Source: Prochlorococcus sp. AG-355-J09 (lineage in GTDB: Bacteria > Cyanobacteriota > Cyanobacteriia > PCC-6307 > Cyanobiaceae). Taken from it: DNA of 38,237 nt. Below are positions 8,222 through 16,357 of the stretch, in pieces. A program made the translations under genes and the position numbers. The DNA is taken from positions 1 to 38,237 of the forward strand of contig QCDO01000015.1 of the NCBI GenBank assembly GCA_003278735.1. The letters are read 5' to 3'. The stretch's first letter is position 1; each line of letters opens with the position of its first letter. The notes under the pieces were generated by a model. It was not told the origin of the DNA and did no database searches. It worked only from the letters and a program-made list of their open reading frames with translations.

Positions 8222-9019
8222 ATGATTAAAAAATCAAAAATCCAAGAAAATTATGTTTTGGTAGATAACGTTATAAAAACATTTAAAACAAACAATAAAA
8301 AAAAGATCATACTCTCAAATGTAAACTTTCAAATCAGCAAAGGAGAGTTTACATGTATTCTTGGACCATCTGGTTGTGGTAAATCGACGTTATTAGACTT
8401 GTTGGCTGGTTTTACAAAGCCAGATGAAGGATTGATTTCTGTAAGTGATGAAGTTGTTCGGAAACCTGGTCCAGAAAGAGGGTTTGTTTTTCAGAAAAAT
8501 TCCTTAATTCCTTGGCAAACTTTGGAGCAAAATGTAGGTTATGGACTAAAACTTCAAAAGTTTAACAGTAAAGATATTGAAGAAAAAGTTACTAAATATT
8601 TAAAACTTGTGGGTTTGGAAAAATATCGAAAAGCTTATCCAAATCAATTGTCTGGTGGTATGCAGCAAAGGGGAAGCATCATAAGAGCATTAATAACTAA
8701 TCCAAAAATAATTTTAATGGATGAACCTTTTGGAGCTGTTGATGCTCAAACAAGGAGTTTGTTGCAAGAAATGTTACTAAAGATTTGGAGGGAGTTTGAG
8801 ACAACAGTCGTATTTGTAACTCATGATGTTGATGAAGCAATTTTATTAGCAGATAGAGTAATAATCATGGGCGTAAACCCTGGTCACATTAGAGAAATTA
8901 TCCCAATTAATATTCCAAGGCCTAGAAGTTTAGATTCATCTTTTCTTGAAGAATTTCAGAAAGTAAAAATAAAAATTCTTAATTTAATTAAAGAAGAAAC
9001 ATTGAAATTAATGCAATGA
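8222..9019 (+). CDS. ABC transporter ATPase, SsuB/TauB-like (system 2)
   Basis: Importer ATPase with Walker A GPSGCGKST, Q-loop VFQKNSLIPW, signature LSGGMQQR, Walker B ILMDEPFGAVD and VTHD. I prefer ATG at 8222, one base after the permease stop, because AAAGGATGGG lies upstream as a ribosome site. An ATG at 8210, overlapping the permease end, is also possible and adds four residues. Its stop overlaps the ATG of the following exporter gene (ATGA), so the three genes form one operon. Confidence 0.92.
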   Translation: MIKKSKIQENYVLVDNVIKTFKTNNKKKIILSNVNFQISKGEFTCILGPSGCGKSTLLDLLAGFTKPDEGLISVSDEVVRKPGPERGFVFQKNSLIPWQTLEQNVGYGLKLQKFNSKDIEEKVTKYLKLVGLEKYRKAYPNQLSGGMQQRGSIIRALITNPKIILMDEPFGAVDAQTRSLLQEMLLKIWREFETTVVFVTHDVDEAILLADRVIIMGVNPGHIREIIPINIPRPRSLDSSFLEEFQKVKIKILNLIKEETLKLMQ

Positions 9020-10029
9020 TATGTATTCTCATAATTCTAGCTATCAACATAATTACATTCTTAACGCCATTTGATAAACTTTCTTCCTTAATTTTCTTAG
9101 ATCCAATTGTTCTTGCTTTTTTTGTTGGTCAGCTAGCAAGGATTATTAAAATTCAAAGTAACCTTTTTTATCAAGAAATTCCTTATGAGAAATTATTGTC
9201 AATTGCAATAATTATTATGGGGAGCCAAATTCTATTAAGTAAAATACAACTTCTAAATCCTATGATGATCTTTTGGATTGTTGTTTGTATTCTTGGAACT
9301 TATTACATAAGTATTACCTTTTCAAAAATATTGGGCATTAAAAAACCTATTGCACTTTTGCTAATAGCTGGCAATTGTATATGTGGTCCAGTTGCAATAG
9401 CATTTGCCTCAAAGGTTATTAAATCAAATAAAAATGATATTTCAACAGCTTTATGGATCAATACTTTTTCAGGTTTTATTCTTGTAATTATTCTTCCAAT
9501 ATTAGGCAAACTACTCGAAATAAGTCCATATAACTTTGGACTATGGGCTGGATCATCAATCCAATCTACTGCGCAAGTTATTAGCAGTGCTGCAATTTAT
9601 TCCGAAAATTCTCTTGAAACGGCAATTATTATTAAATCTTTGAGGATATTATTTCTGACTCCATTTTTGGTCCTTTTATCATTTAATTATAATTATCGCG
9701 AAGATATCTCTAAGAATAAATTTACTTTAGGCAAAAGCGCAATTCCCTCTTTTTTATTAAAATTTTTAATTGTAATTGCGATAGCGAATTTTTTTGATTT
9801 ACTTATTTTAAATTTTTTCCAAAATAATTTTTTTATCTCAAATACATTTAATCTAATATTGAGTAGTGGAAAAGTTATTTCTAAATTCTTATTATGTTTA
9901 GTTGTTTTTGAAATTAGTATAAATTTTAATATATTTAATATTAAAAATTTTGCTCCTAAACTTCAGATATATAGTTTAATTAGTTCTTTTGTTCTATTAA
10001 TACTTAGTTATAAATTCTTAGTCATTTAA
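9016..10029 (+). CDS. YeiH/TauZ-type (UPF0324, putative sulfate exporter family) membrane protein
   Basis: Polytopic inner-membrane protein of 337 residues with roughly ten hydrophobic segments. The segment GNCICGPVAIAFASKVI matches the conserved CG..AI region of the UPF0324/PSE family, and length fits. Some members, such as TauZ, occur with sulfonate catabolism and are proposed to export sulfite or sulfate. That function is an inference from the family. The start codon overlaps the ATPase stop by 4 bp, which ties it to system 2. Its 3' end overlaps the convergent LysR gene by 8 bp. It supports a sulfur-containing substrate that leaves an inorganic sulfur anion. Confidence 0.75.
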   Translation: MICILIILAINIITFLTPFDKLSSLIFLDPIVLAFFVGQLARIIKIQSNLFYQEIPYEKLLSIAIIIMGSQILLSKIQLLNPMMIFWIVVCILGTYYISITFSKILGIKKPIALLLIAGNCICGPVAIAFASKVIKSNKNDISTALWINTFSGFILVIILPILGKLLEISPYNFGLWAGSSIQSTAQVISSAAIYSENSLETAIIIKSLRILFLTPFLVLLSFNYNYREDISKNKFTLGKSAIPSFLLKFLIVIAIANFFDLLILNFFQNNFFISNTFNLILSSGKVISKFLLCLVVFEISINFNIFNIKNFAPKLQIYSLISSFVLLILSYKFLVI

Positions 10030-11998
10030 GATTTAACTCTTTATAAGCATCACTTAGCAAATCCTCAAATATAATTGGATTTTTCTTTGTAGTTTGATTA
10101 AAATCTACACTGCTAGGTTCAAAATATATTTCATTCGTATAAGTATCAATCCAATCTTTCCTGATTTTCATATCAGGTATGTAATGACAATCTTTGCCAA
10201 CTCTATTTCCTAAAATTGAGTTGACAATTTTTTCGCTTACTCCAGTCCATTTACTAATTTTTTGTATTGTCGAGGAAGCTGAATAAAACCAATATTTTGC
10301 ACTTATAAGTGACTTTATAAATGCTTTAACAATATCTTCATTCTTCTGTAAAAACGCTTTTCTTACCAAAACACCATAATATGAAATTGGTGCGCTAATA
10401 CTTTCATTTAAAATTTCAAAATCTTTTGTTGATTCTAATAAGTAATCAAATGGAGTAAAGAACGCAAATGCATCAACATTAGTTTCTTTAATGGAATTTA
10501 TATTATTAATGCTGTAGTCTTTCAAGGTTACTTCTTTTCTCAAATTTTGAGACTTAAGGTTATAAAGTAAAGATCCATAAGCTGTAGATAAAAATGGAAC
10601 TGCAATCGTTGAGCCTTTAGAAAATTCATCTAAAGATTTGACGTTGGAATCTCTAGGTAATATTAAATTCGAACCGCCTCCCTCAGGATTTATACTCACA
10701 AAACTAACCAAAACAATATCTTCGGCAGAATTAGTTTCCTGATTGGCTAGATGAGAAATTGCATAATCTCCTACAATACCGAAATCAAGTTCTTCAGTTT
10801 TTAGTTTTGAGATTATTGGGTAGGCAGAATTATGATTTATCCATTTAGGGGAAATGTTCTCTTTTCTATTACATTCATTAAGGAATAAATCGAATAAACA
10901 AAGTTTTTCTGGAATTATTGAAGCTAATGATGTTTGAATAGTGTCGTGTTGAACTCCTATTTTTACATCGAGATTGATTTTATTATTTCTGTCTATATTA
11001 TTTAAATAAATTTTCTGAAATGGTAAAAAATTATCCTTATAGGTCAGATTATTGTGGTGATTAATATCTTTCCTAAATAAAGATTCCTGAACTTCATCTA
11101 CAGATTTTGAAGATAATTCAACTAATAGTTCAAGTAAATTATTAAAGTTTTTTAGATTATTATTTTCATTACCTTTATTGAAAATAAGATACTTTGTATA
11201 AGGGATAAAAAGTTCATCTAACTTTATAATCTCGATGCCCTCTAGATTTTCCCTCTCGAATATATTTAAAGTAGTAATAGCTAACCAATCGCTATTTTTA
11301 GTTAATGAATTAATTAAGGCAGAGCTTACAAATTTCTTGTTATCGAAATCTTCAAATTTATAACCTGCTATCCCTAATCTATTTTCAATAATTGAGTAAT
11401 CATCTGAATTTTTTTCAGGAAATAATATTTTTTTATTCTTAATACTTTCTAAATTTGAGAAATCTAATGATCTATTGGTTGAATTTTTCTTTAGGAGAAC
11501 TATTTCATTTGGGAAGCAAGGAATAGAATTTGTATTTAAGCCGGAAGATTCTGAAGAAACTATTCCGAAGGAATTATAAGTGTTATTGACTTTTTCAAAT
11601 ATCTCTTTTTCAGAAAAGCATGAAAAATAATTAATCTTAATTAATTCTTTCAAAGAATCTTCGAAAATTAAAATTAATTTGCTTATAAGATTTTCTTGAG
11701 TATTGACGTTGAAGAATAAATTTAATTTTTCTTGCTGGTGTTTTTCTTCACTTAATTTTTCTTGCAATAATGATATTTCTTCAAATATTTTTATGCATGC
11801 TTTTTTCGTTTCTAATCCTGCTTTGGTTAATTCCAACTTGTTTTGAGATCTTTTGAATAATTCAACTTTGAGTGATTTTTCAAGAGATTTAATTTTTATA
11901 GAAACTGCAGGTTGACTAAGATGTAATTTTTTTGCAGCCTTTGAAAAGTTTAGATGTTCTGAAACTTCAAAAAATACTTTTAGTTGAGATAACTCCAT
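10022..11998 (-). CDS. LysR-type regulator fused to a substrate-binding-protein domain
   Basis: Transcription regulator of 658 residues, twice the normal LysR length. Residues 1-60 are a LysR winged HTH (FSKAAKKLHLSQPAVS), followed by a linker helix to about 90. Residues about 93-300 are a divergent LysR effector domain. Residues about 343-630 are an NMT1-type binding-protein domain without signal peptide, so it acts in the cytoplasm. This part lines up with the system-2 binding protein throughout: GSTIAVPFLSTAYGSLL with GGIVSVPFGSAAHGMVL, ISKWTGV with IEEWSGI, and IRKDWID with DVRDWID. It is divergent from the AprA-like operon and convergent with the exporter gene. It very likely senses the imported compound and controls one or both operons. 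Confidence 0.9.
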   Translation of the reverse strand: MELSQLKVFFEVSEHLNFSKAAKKLHLSQPAVSIKIKSLEKSLKVELFKRSQNKLELTKAGLETKKACIKIFEEISLLQEKLSEEKHQQEKLNLFFNVNTQENLISKLILIFEDSLKELIKINYFSCFSEKEIFEKVNNTYNSFGIVSSESSGLNTNSIPCFPNEIVLLKKNSTNRSLDFSNLESIKNKKILFPEKNSDDYSIIENRLGIAGYKFEDFDNKKFVSSALINSLTKNSDWLAITTLNIFERENLEGIEIIKLDELFIPYTKYLIFNKGNENNNLKNFNNLLELLVELSSKSVDEVQESLFRKDINHHNNLTYKDNFLPFQKIYLNNIDRNNKINLDVKIGVQHDTIQTSLASIIPEKLCLFDLFLNECNRKENISPKWINHNSAYPIISKLKTEELDFGIVGDYAISHLANQETNSAEDIVLVSFVSINPEGGGSNLILPRDSNVKSLDEFSKGSTIAVPFLSTAYGSLLYNLKSQNLRKEVTLKDYSINNINSIKETNVDAFAFFTPFDYLLESTKDFEILNESISAPISYYGVLVRKAFLQKNEDIVKAFIKSLISAKYWFYSASSTIQKISKWTGVSEKIVNSILGNRVGKDCHYIPDMKIRKDWIDTYTNEIYFEPSSVDFNQTTKKNPIIFEDLLSDAYKELNLK

Positions 11999-12159
11999 CT
12001 ACCTATCTTATTACATATATGATGATATTAAATAAGAGGTTTTTATGTATCTAGTTACACATATTTTTCATACTCAATTTAGAGATTTTTAATCATTCTG
12101 GATTTTTTTGATTAGGTTTGAATTTAAATTAACCTATAAAATTATTTAATAGCGCAATA

Positions 12160-12173
12160 GTATCTATAAATAC
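12160..12173. promoter_or_regulatory. NtcA-like palindrome GTA-N8-TAC
   Basis: GTATCTATAAATAC fits the cyanobacterial nitrogen regulator consensus GTA-N8-TAC. Its centre is about 50 bp before the start implied by the TATAAT box at 12205-12210, rather than the usual 41.5. In A+T-rich DNA such a match is expected by chance every few kb, so this is tentative. Confidence 0.3.
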
Positions 12174-12204
12174 CTAAAACCAAGATATATCAAAGTTTTT
12201 CGGA

Positions 12205-12210
12205 TATAAT
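12205..12210 (+). promoter_or_regulatory. Probable -10 box for the AprA-like operon
   Basis: A consensus TATAAT lies 28 bases before the ATG of the flavoprotein gene. No clear -35 box is seen, which fits an activator-dependent promoter. Position and consensus are the only evidence. Confidence 0.4.
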
Positions 12211-12237
12211 AAAAGGTATAAAATAACGAACTTTCTC

Positions 12238-13944
12238 ATGGAAATAATTAATCTTGAAGTTGATTTCTTGGTAGTTGGAGGAGGTACTGCAGGATGTATG
12301 GCTGCTGTCAAGGCTAAGCAAAAATCACCAGATTCATCCGTCCTTGTTTTAGAGAAAGCGAATATCAGAAGAAGTGGGGCAATTGCTATGGGAATGGACG
12401 GTGTTAATACTGCTGTTATCCCTGGAAATTCCACTCCCGAACAATACGTCAGAGAAATAACTATAGCTAATGATGGAATTTTAGATCAGTCAGCTGTGCA
12501 CAAAACTGGACTTTTAGGTTTTGATGTTATCCAAGAACTTGAAGAATGGGGAGTAAAATTTCAAAAAGATAATGAGGGTAAATATGATTTAAAACAAGTT
12601 CATAGAGTTGGGAAGTATGTTTTACCCATGCCAGAAGGGAAGGATTTGAAGAAAATATTATCTCGACAAGTTAAACGGAATAAAATAAAAGTTATTAATA
12701 GAGTTATGGCAACAAGTGTTTTAACTCAGAATGGTAGAGCTATTGGGATTACTGGATTAGATGTTAGAAGTGGCGACATGTATGTCATAAAATCAAAAGC
12801 AATTTTATTATGTACTGGGGCGTGCGGAAGATTAGGTTTACCTGCTTCAGGATACTTATATGGAACTTATGAAAATCCTACTAATGCTGGTGATGGATAT
12901 TCTATGGCTTATCAAGCTGGTGCAAAATTATCTAATATAGAGTGCTTCCAGATAAATCCCCTTATTAAGGATTATAACGGTCCCGCATGTGCTTATGTAG
13001 CAAGCCCCTTTGGAGCATATACAGCCAATGCCACTGGTAATAGATTCATTAGTTGTGATTATTGGAGTGGTCAAATGATGCTAGAAGTTTGGAGGGAGCT
13101 AAATTCCGGAAAGGGGCCAGTGCATTTAAAAATGTATCATCTCGATGAATCTACAATATCTGAAATTGAATCAATATTATTTGATAATGAGAGACCGAGT
13201 AGGGAGAGATTTCATGCAGGAAGAGGAGAAAACTACAGGCGAGATGGAGTTGAGATGAATATCTCAGAAATAGGTTTATGTAGTGGACATTCTGCTTCAG
13301 GTGTTCAAGTTGATGAATTTATGAGAACGAGCATCCCTGGACTCTATGCAGCTGGTGATATGGCAAATGTTCCACATAATTACATGATTGGGGCTTTTGT
13401 TTCTGGAAGAGTTGCAGCAGAACATGCTATGGATTACATAAAAGATATTGATCATGGTGATGTCGATTCAGACTTTATTAATACTGAGAGAGAGAGATTA
13501 TTAGCTCCTTTAAATAATCCCAATGGAATTCCTCATACACAGGTTGAATATAAACTCAGAAGATTTGTTAATGATTATTTACAACCTCCAAAGTCTCCAA
13601 AAAACATGAAAATTGGTTTAGAAAAATTCATCGATTATAAAAATGTTCTAGATGAATTAGGAGCTAGAGATCCTCATGAATTGATGAGATGTATGGAGAT
13701 TCATTTCATAAGAGATTGTGCTGAGATGGCTGCTAAAGCATCACTTTATAGGACTGAGAGTCGATGGGGGCTTTATCATTATCGATTGGATTTTCCAAAC
13801 AGAAATGATGATGAATGGATGTGCAACACCATTATTAAAAAAAGTCTTGAAAATAATGAAATGACCATCTTCAAAGAAGATTTAAAACCCTATTTATTTG
13901 ATGTCAATTTAAATAAAGAAAAATATGATGTTTCCGTCGCTTAA
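12238..13944 (+). CDS. AprA-like FAD flavoprotein (fumarate reductase/APS reductase alpha family)
   Basis: Cytoplasmic FAD enzyme of 568 residues. The N-terminal Rossmann motif is VVGGGTAGCMAA (residues 12-23). The second FAD signature GLYAAGDMANVPH lies at 368-380. A conserved active-site-like His351 is in CSGHSASG, and the C-terminal ETR-type motif is TESRWGLYHYRLDFP (506-520), as in AprA and related dehydrogenases. The next gene encodes an AprB-like ferredoxin, so I place it nearer AprA than SdhA/FrdA, which pair with a different iron-sulfur subunit. It is shorter than typical AprA (about 620-660). Whether it oxidises sulfite or does other two-electron chemistry on an organic substrate cannot be told from sequence. 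It heads an operon of four genes. Confidence 0.82.
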   Translation: MEIINLEVDFLVVGGGTAGCMAAVKAKQKSPDSSVLVLEKANIRRSGAIAMGMDGVNTAVIPGNSTPEQYVREITIANDGILDQSAVHKTGLLGFDVIQELEEWGVKFQKDNEGKYDLKQVHRVGKYVLPMPEGKDLKKILSRQVKRNKIKVINRVMATSVLTQNGRAIGITGLDVRSGDMYVIKSKAILLCTGACGRLGLPASGYLYGTYENPTNAGDGYSMAYQAGAKLSNIECFQINPLIKDYNGPACAYVASPFGAYTANATGNRFISCDYWSGQMMLEVWRELNSGKGPVHLKMYHLDESTISEIESILFDNERPSRERFHAGRGENYRRDGVEMNISEIGLCSGHSASGVQVDEFMRTSIPGLYAAGDMANVPHNYMIGAFVSGRVAAEHAMDYIKDIDHGDVDSDFINTERERLLAPLNNPNGIPHTQVEYKLRRFVNDYLQPPKSPKNMKIGLEKFIDYKNVLDELGARDPHELMRCMEIHFIRDCAEMAAKASLYRTESRWGLYHYRLDFPNRNDDEWMCNTIIKKSLENNEMTIFKEDLKPYLFDVNLNKEKYDVSVA

Positions 13945-13987
13945 ATCATTTCTTCAAAAATAAAAAATTCTTTTTTAATTTCTAATT

Positions 13988-14215
13988 ATGGCCTTAACTA
14001 ACAACCGAGTAGACGTCCCAGTTATAGTCGATGAGAGCAAATGTCTCGACAAATGTAAAGCCTGTATAGAGGTATGTCCTTTAGATGTACTTGTTAAAAA
14101 TCCAGATACAGGAAAAGCATATATGAAGTATGATGAGTGTTGGTTTTGCCTTCCTTGTGAAAAAGAATGTCCTACTGGAGCAATAACTGTTCAAATTCCA
14201 TTTCTTCTTAGATAA
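13988..14215 (+). CDS. AprB-like 2x[4Fe-4S] ferredoxin
   Basis: A 75-residue iron-sulfur protein with two cluster motifs: C19-x3-C-x2-C-x3-C30-P and C51-x2-C-x2-C-x3-C61-P. The second reads CWFCLPCEKECPTGAI and resembles the W-containing cluster motif of APS reductase beta subunits. It lacks the long C-terminal tail of AprB (usually about 150 residues in total). It should carry electrons for the flavoprotein encoded 43 bases upstream and may form a stable complex with it. The HEAT-repeat gene begins two bases after its stop. Confidence 0.88.
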   Translation: MALTNNRVDVPVIVDESKCLDKCKACIEVCPLDVLVKNPDTGKAYMKYDECWFCLPCEKECPTGAITVQIPFLLR

Positions 14216-14217
14216 TT

Positions 14218-15198
14218 TTGAAATTTAACAAATCTCTCCAATCTGAAATTGATCTTTTAGACGAAGAAGTTCAAGAAATGGTTGAAATGCTTTCCTCCGA
14301 TGATGAAGGAGATAGACTTGTAGCTGCAGTAAATTTACAACAGGAATGCGATGAAGATACGATACCTTTTTTGATTCACGCTCTCGAAGACTCTTCCTCT
14401 TCAGTTCAACTTATTGCTGTTACAACACTTTGGGAAATGGCAAATGCTAAAGCTGTCTTACCATTGCTGAAGTGTATCAATAGTAAAAGAGATAAAAAAG
14501 TAAGCGATGAAGCATGTAGTGCTCTTAAAGAATTAATAAATCAAGATCATTTACTTAAGTTATTAGACTATTTGGAGAGTGACGATGAATTACAGATAAT
14601 TTATGTTTTAATTTTATTGAGAAAAATTCATGATGTTCAGGCATTACCCTCAATTAGTCCTTATTTGTCTTCAGAGAATAAAAATATACGAAAAGAGGCT
14701 GTTATTACTCTTAGATATCTTAATCAATTAACCCACTTTACCCCAGCAAACAACCTTGCTGATGACCCTGATCAAGAAGTAAGAAAGGAAACAATGTTAA
14801 CTCTTGGAAATTTTAGAGAAGATTGTATTGTTCCAATATTGTGTAATTCTCTAGAAAATGATGAGTCTTGGGAAGTAAGACGAAATGCAGCCATCGCATT
14901 AGAAATGCATGCGGATAATTCTTCTTCTAAATCTCTTTCTTCCGCTATTTCAGACTTGCATTGGCAGGTAAGGAAGTTTTCAATGAGAGCTCTTACAAAA
15001 GTATTATCCGAGGAATATTTAGGGGAAATAGTGAAATTACTTTGTGACGATTATTCAGATGTGAGAAAAGAAGCTGCTATCGCTTTGGGTTTATTAGGAT
15101 CTAAAAAGGCAATACCACCTCTAAAACAATCATTAGATGATGCTGATATTGAAGTAAGAATTCAATCTCAAAAAGCTTTAGAAAAATTGAATGTATGA
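14218..15198 (+). CDS. HEAT-repeat protein (PBS-lyase HEAT-like)
   Basis: All-helical repeat protein, 326 residues, with about eight to nine units of 30-31 residues (for example DSSSSVQLIAVTTLWEMAN, DDESWEV-like ENDESWEVRRNAAIALEMHA, DDYSDVRKEAAIALGLLGS, DDADIEVRIQSQKALEKL). Such proteins act as scaffolds or as chaperones for cofactor loading; CpcE/NblB are cyanobacterial relatives of this repeat type. The start is TTG at 14218, two bases after the ferredoxin stop, and its 3' end overlaps mrp by 4 bp. Tight coupling suggests a maturation or assembly role for the flavoprotein-ferredoxin complex rather than phycobilisome work. Confidence 0.85.
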   Translation: MKFNKSLQSEIDLLDEEVQEMVEMLSSDDEGDRLVAAVNLQQECDEDTIPFLIHALEDSSSSVQLIAVTTLWEMANAKAVLPLLKCINSKRDKKVSDEACSALKELINQDHLLKLLDYLESDDELQIIYVLILLRKIHDVQALPSISPYLSSENKNIRKEAVITLRYLNQLTHFTPANNLADDPDQEVRKETMLTLGNFREDCIVPILCNSLENDESWEVRRNAAIALEMHADNSSSKSLSSAISDLHWQVRKFSMRALTKVLSEEYLGEIVKLLCDDYSDVRKEAAIALGLLGSKKAIPPLKQSLDDADIEVRIQSQKALEKLNV

Positions 15199-16208
15199 GT
15201 AATTCAAATGAGGATAATAAAGAAAATGAGGCTAGACAGAATCAAGTAAAAGAATACTTAAAATCTCTAGAATTTAGAGAAATTTATGGTGATCTAATCT
15301 CATCTTGCGTTGTGAGGAATATAAGAGTTGTTGGAGATTATTTATATTTGAAATTATTTCTTGGATCAGATCAAATTAAATTAAAAGAAATAATTGAGAA
15401 TAAACTAAAAATTTTTTCATGGGCGAAAAAAGTATATTTAGATCTCAAATTTATTGAAGGAGTTAAAAGGACAATTGCTATTGGTAGTGGAAAAGGTGGA
15501 GTAGGTAAATCTTCTGTAACTGTTGGCCTTGCATTAAATTTAAAAAAAAGAGGTTTTAAAGTAGGTATTTTAGATGCGGATGTTTATGGACCTAATATCC
15601 CTAATATTGTTGGATTGAGTAAACAAGACGTATTGACTAAGGAGGAAAATGGAAAAGTCAAATTTATTGCATTAGATCATAAAGACTTAAAAATAATGTC
15701 TGTTGCAATGCTTGCAAAATCAAATCAATCACTTGCATGGAGAGGACCGATATTAACAAGATTACTAAATCAATTTTTGTATCAAGTTGATTGGGGTGAA
15801 TTAGATTTCTTGCTTATCGATCTTCCTCCTGGTACAGGCGATACTCAGATAACTCTTCTTCAAGATAGTCCAATAGTTGGGGTGATTTTAGTTACTTTGC
15901 CAGGTTCATCATCTTATTCTGATTTAATAAGAACAACATCTATGTATGAAAATTTTGGAATGCCAATTTATGGATTGATTGAAAATATGTCTTTCTATAA
16001 ATGCCCTTGCTGCTCTCATGAGGAAAAGTTATTTATGGACGAAACGATGCCAAATGAAACCATTAAATATAAATACAGTCTTTTAACAAGTTTGCCCATT
16101 ATCAATACTAAATTACGTATTGAGGGCATAAATCTATTTTTAAAAAAAGAAAATAGCAAGTATTTCGATAACGTATGTTCATTAATTGAGGAAAAGGCAA
16201 ATTTTTAA
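15195..16208 (+). CDS. Mrp/ApbC/NBP35-type P-loop Fe-S cluster carrier
   Basis: Cytoplasmic ATPase of 337 residues. Residues 15-80 resemble the N-terminal MIP18/DUF59-like domain of Mrp. The deviant Walker A is GSGKGGVGKSS at 97-107, with DADVYGPN (127-134) and IDLPPGTGD (208-216) following. A C-terminal C-P-C-C motif at 270-273 supplies the CxxC that binds the shared cluster. ATG at 15195 overlaps the HEAT gene stop. Cyanobacteria normally carry a chromosomal mrp elsewhere, so this copy is probably dedicated to loading clusters into the two-cluster ferredoxin of this operon. It is the last gene of the operon. Confidence 0.88.
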   Translation: MSNSNEDNKENEARQNQVKEYLKSLEFREIYGDLISSCVVRNIRVVGDYLYLKLFLGSDQIKLKEIIENKLKIFSWAKKVYLDLKFIEGVKRTIAIGSGKGGVGKSSVTVGLALNLKKRGFKVGILDADVYGPNIPNIVGLSKQDVLTKEENGKVKFIALDHKDLKIMSVAMLAKSNQSLAWRGPILTRLLNQFLYQVDWGELDFLLIDLPPGTGDTQITLLQDSPIVGVILVTLPGSSSYSDLIRTTSMYENFGMPIYGLIENMSFYKCPCCSHEEKLFMDETMPNETIKYKYSLLTSLPIINTKLRIEGINLFLKKENSKYFDNVCSLIEEKANF

Positions 16209-16357
16209 AATGATTAATTCTCTTCAATCAAAATTTAAATTAGTTTCAATAATATGGATTTAAAAATAATGTATGGAAAAGAAATTCAGTCTTATCTTAC
16301 CCAACTTAATAAAAAAAAATTTAAAGTAATTTAAGTGAACTTCTCATCTAAAAAACT

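Larger units (their letters stand above)
11999..12237. promoter_or_regulatory. Divergent regulatory region between LysR-type gene and AprA-like operon
   Basis: This 239-bp A+T-rich region separates the two divergent starts. LysR regulators usually bind such regions (T-N11-A boxes). Related short motifs TTACATAT (about 12011) and TTACACATAT (about 12054) lie near the LysR start, and CTTATT/AATAAG halves flank the first. I cannot assign a unique operator. The region also holds an NtcA-like site and a TATAAT box listed separately. Confidence 0.5.
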
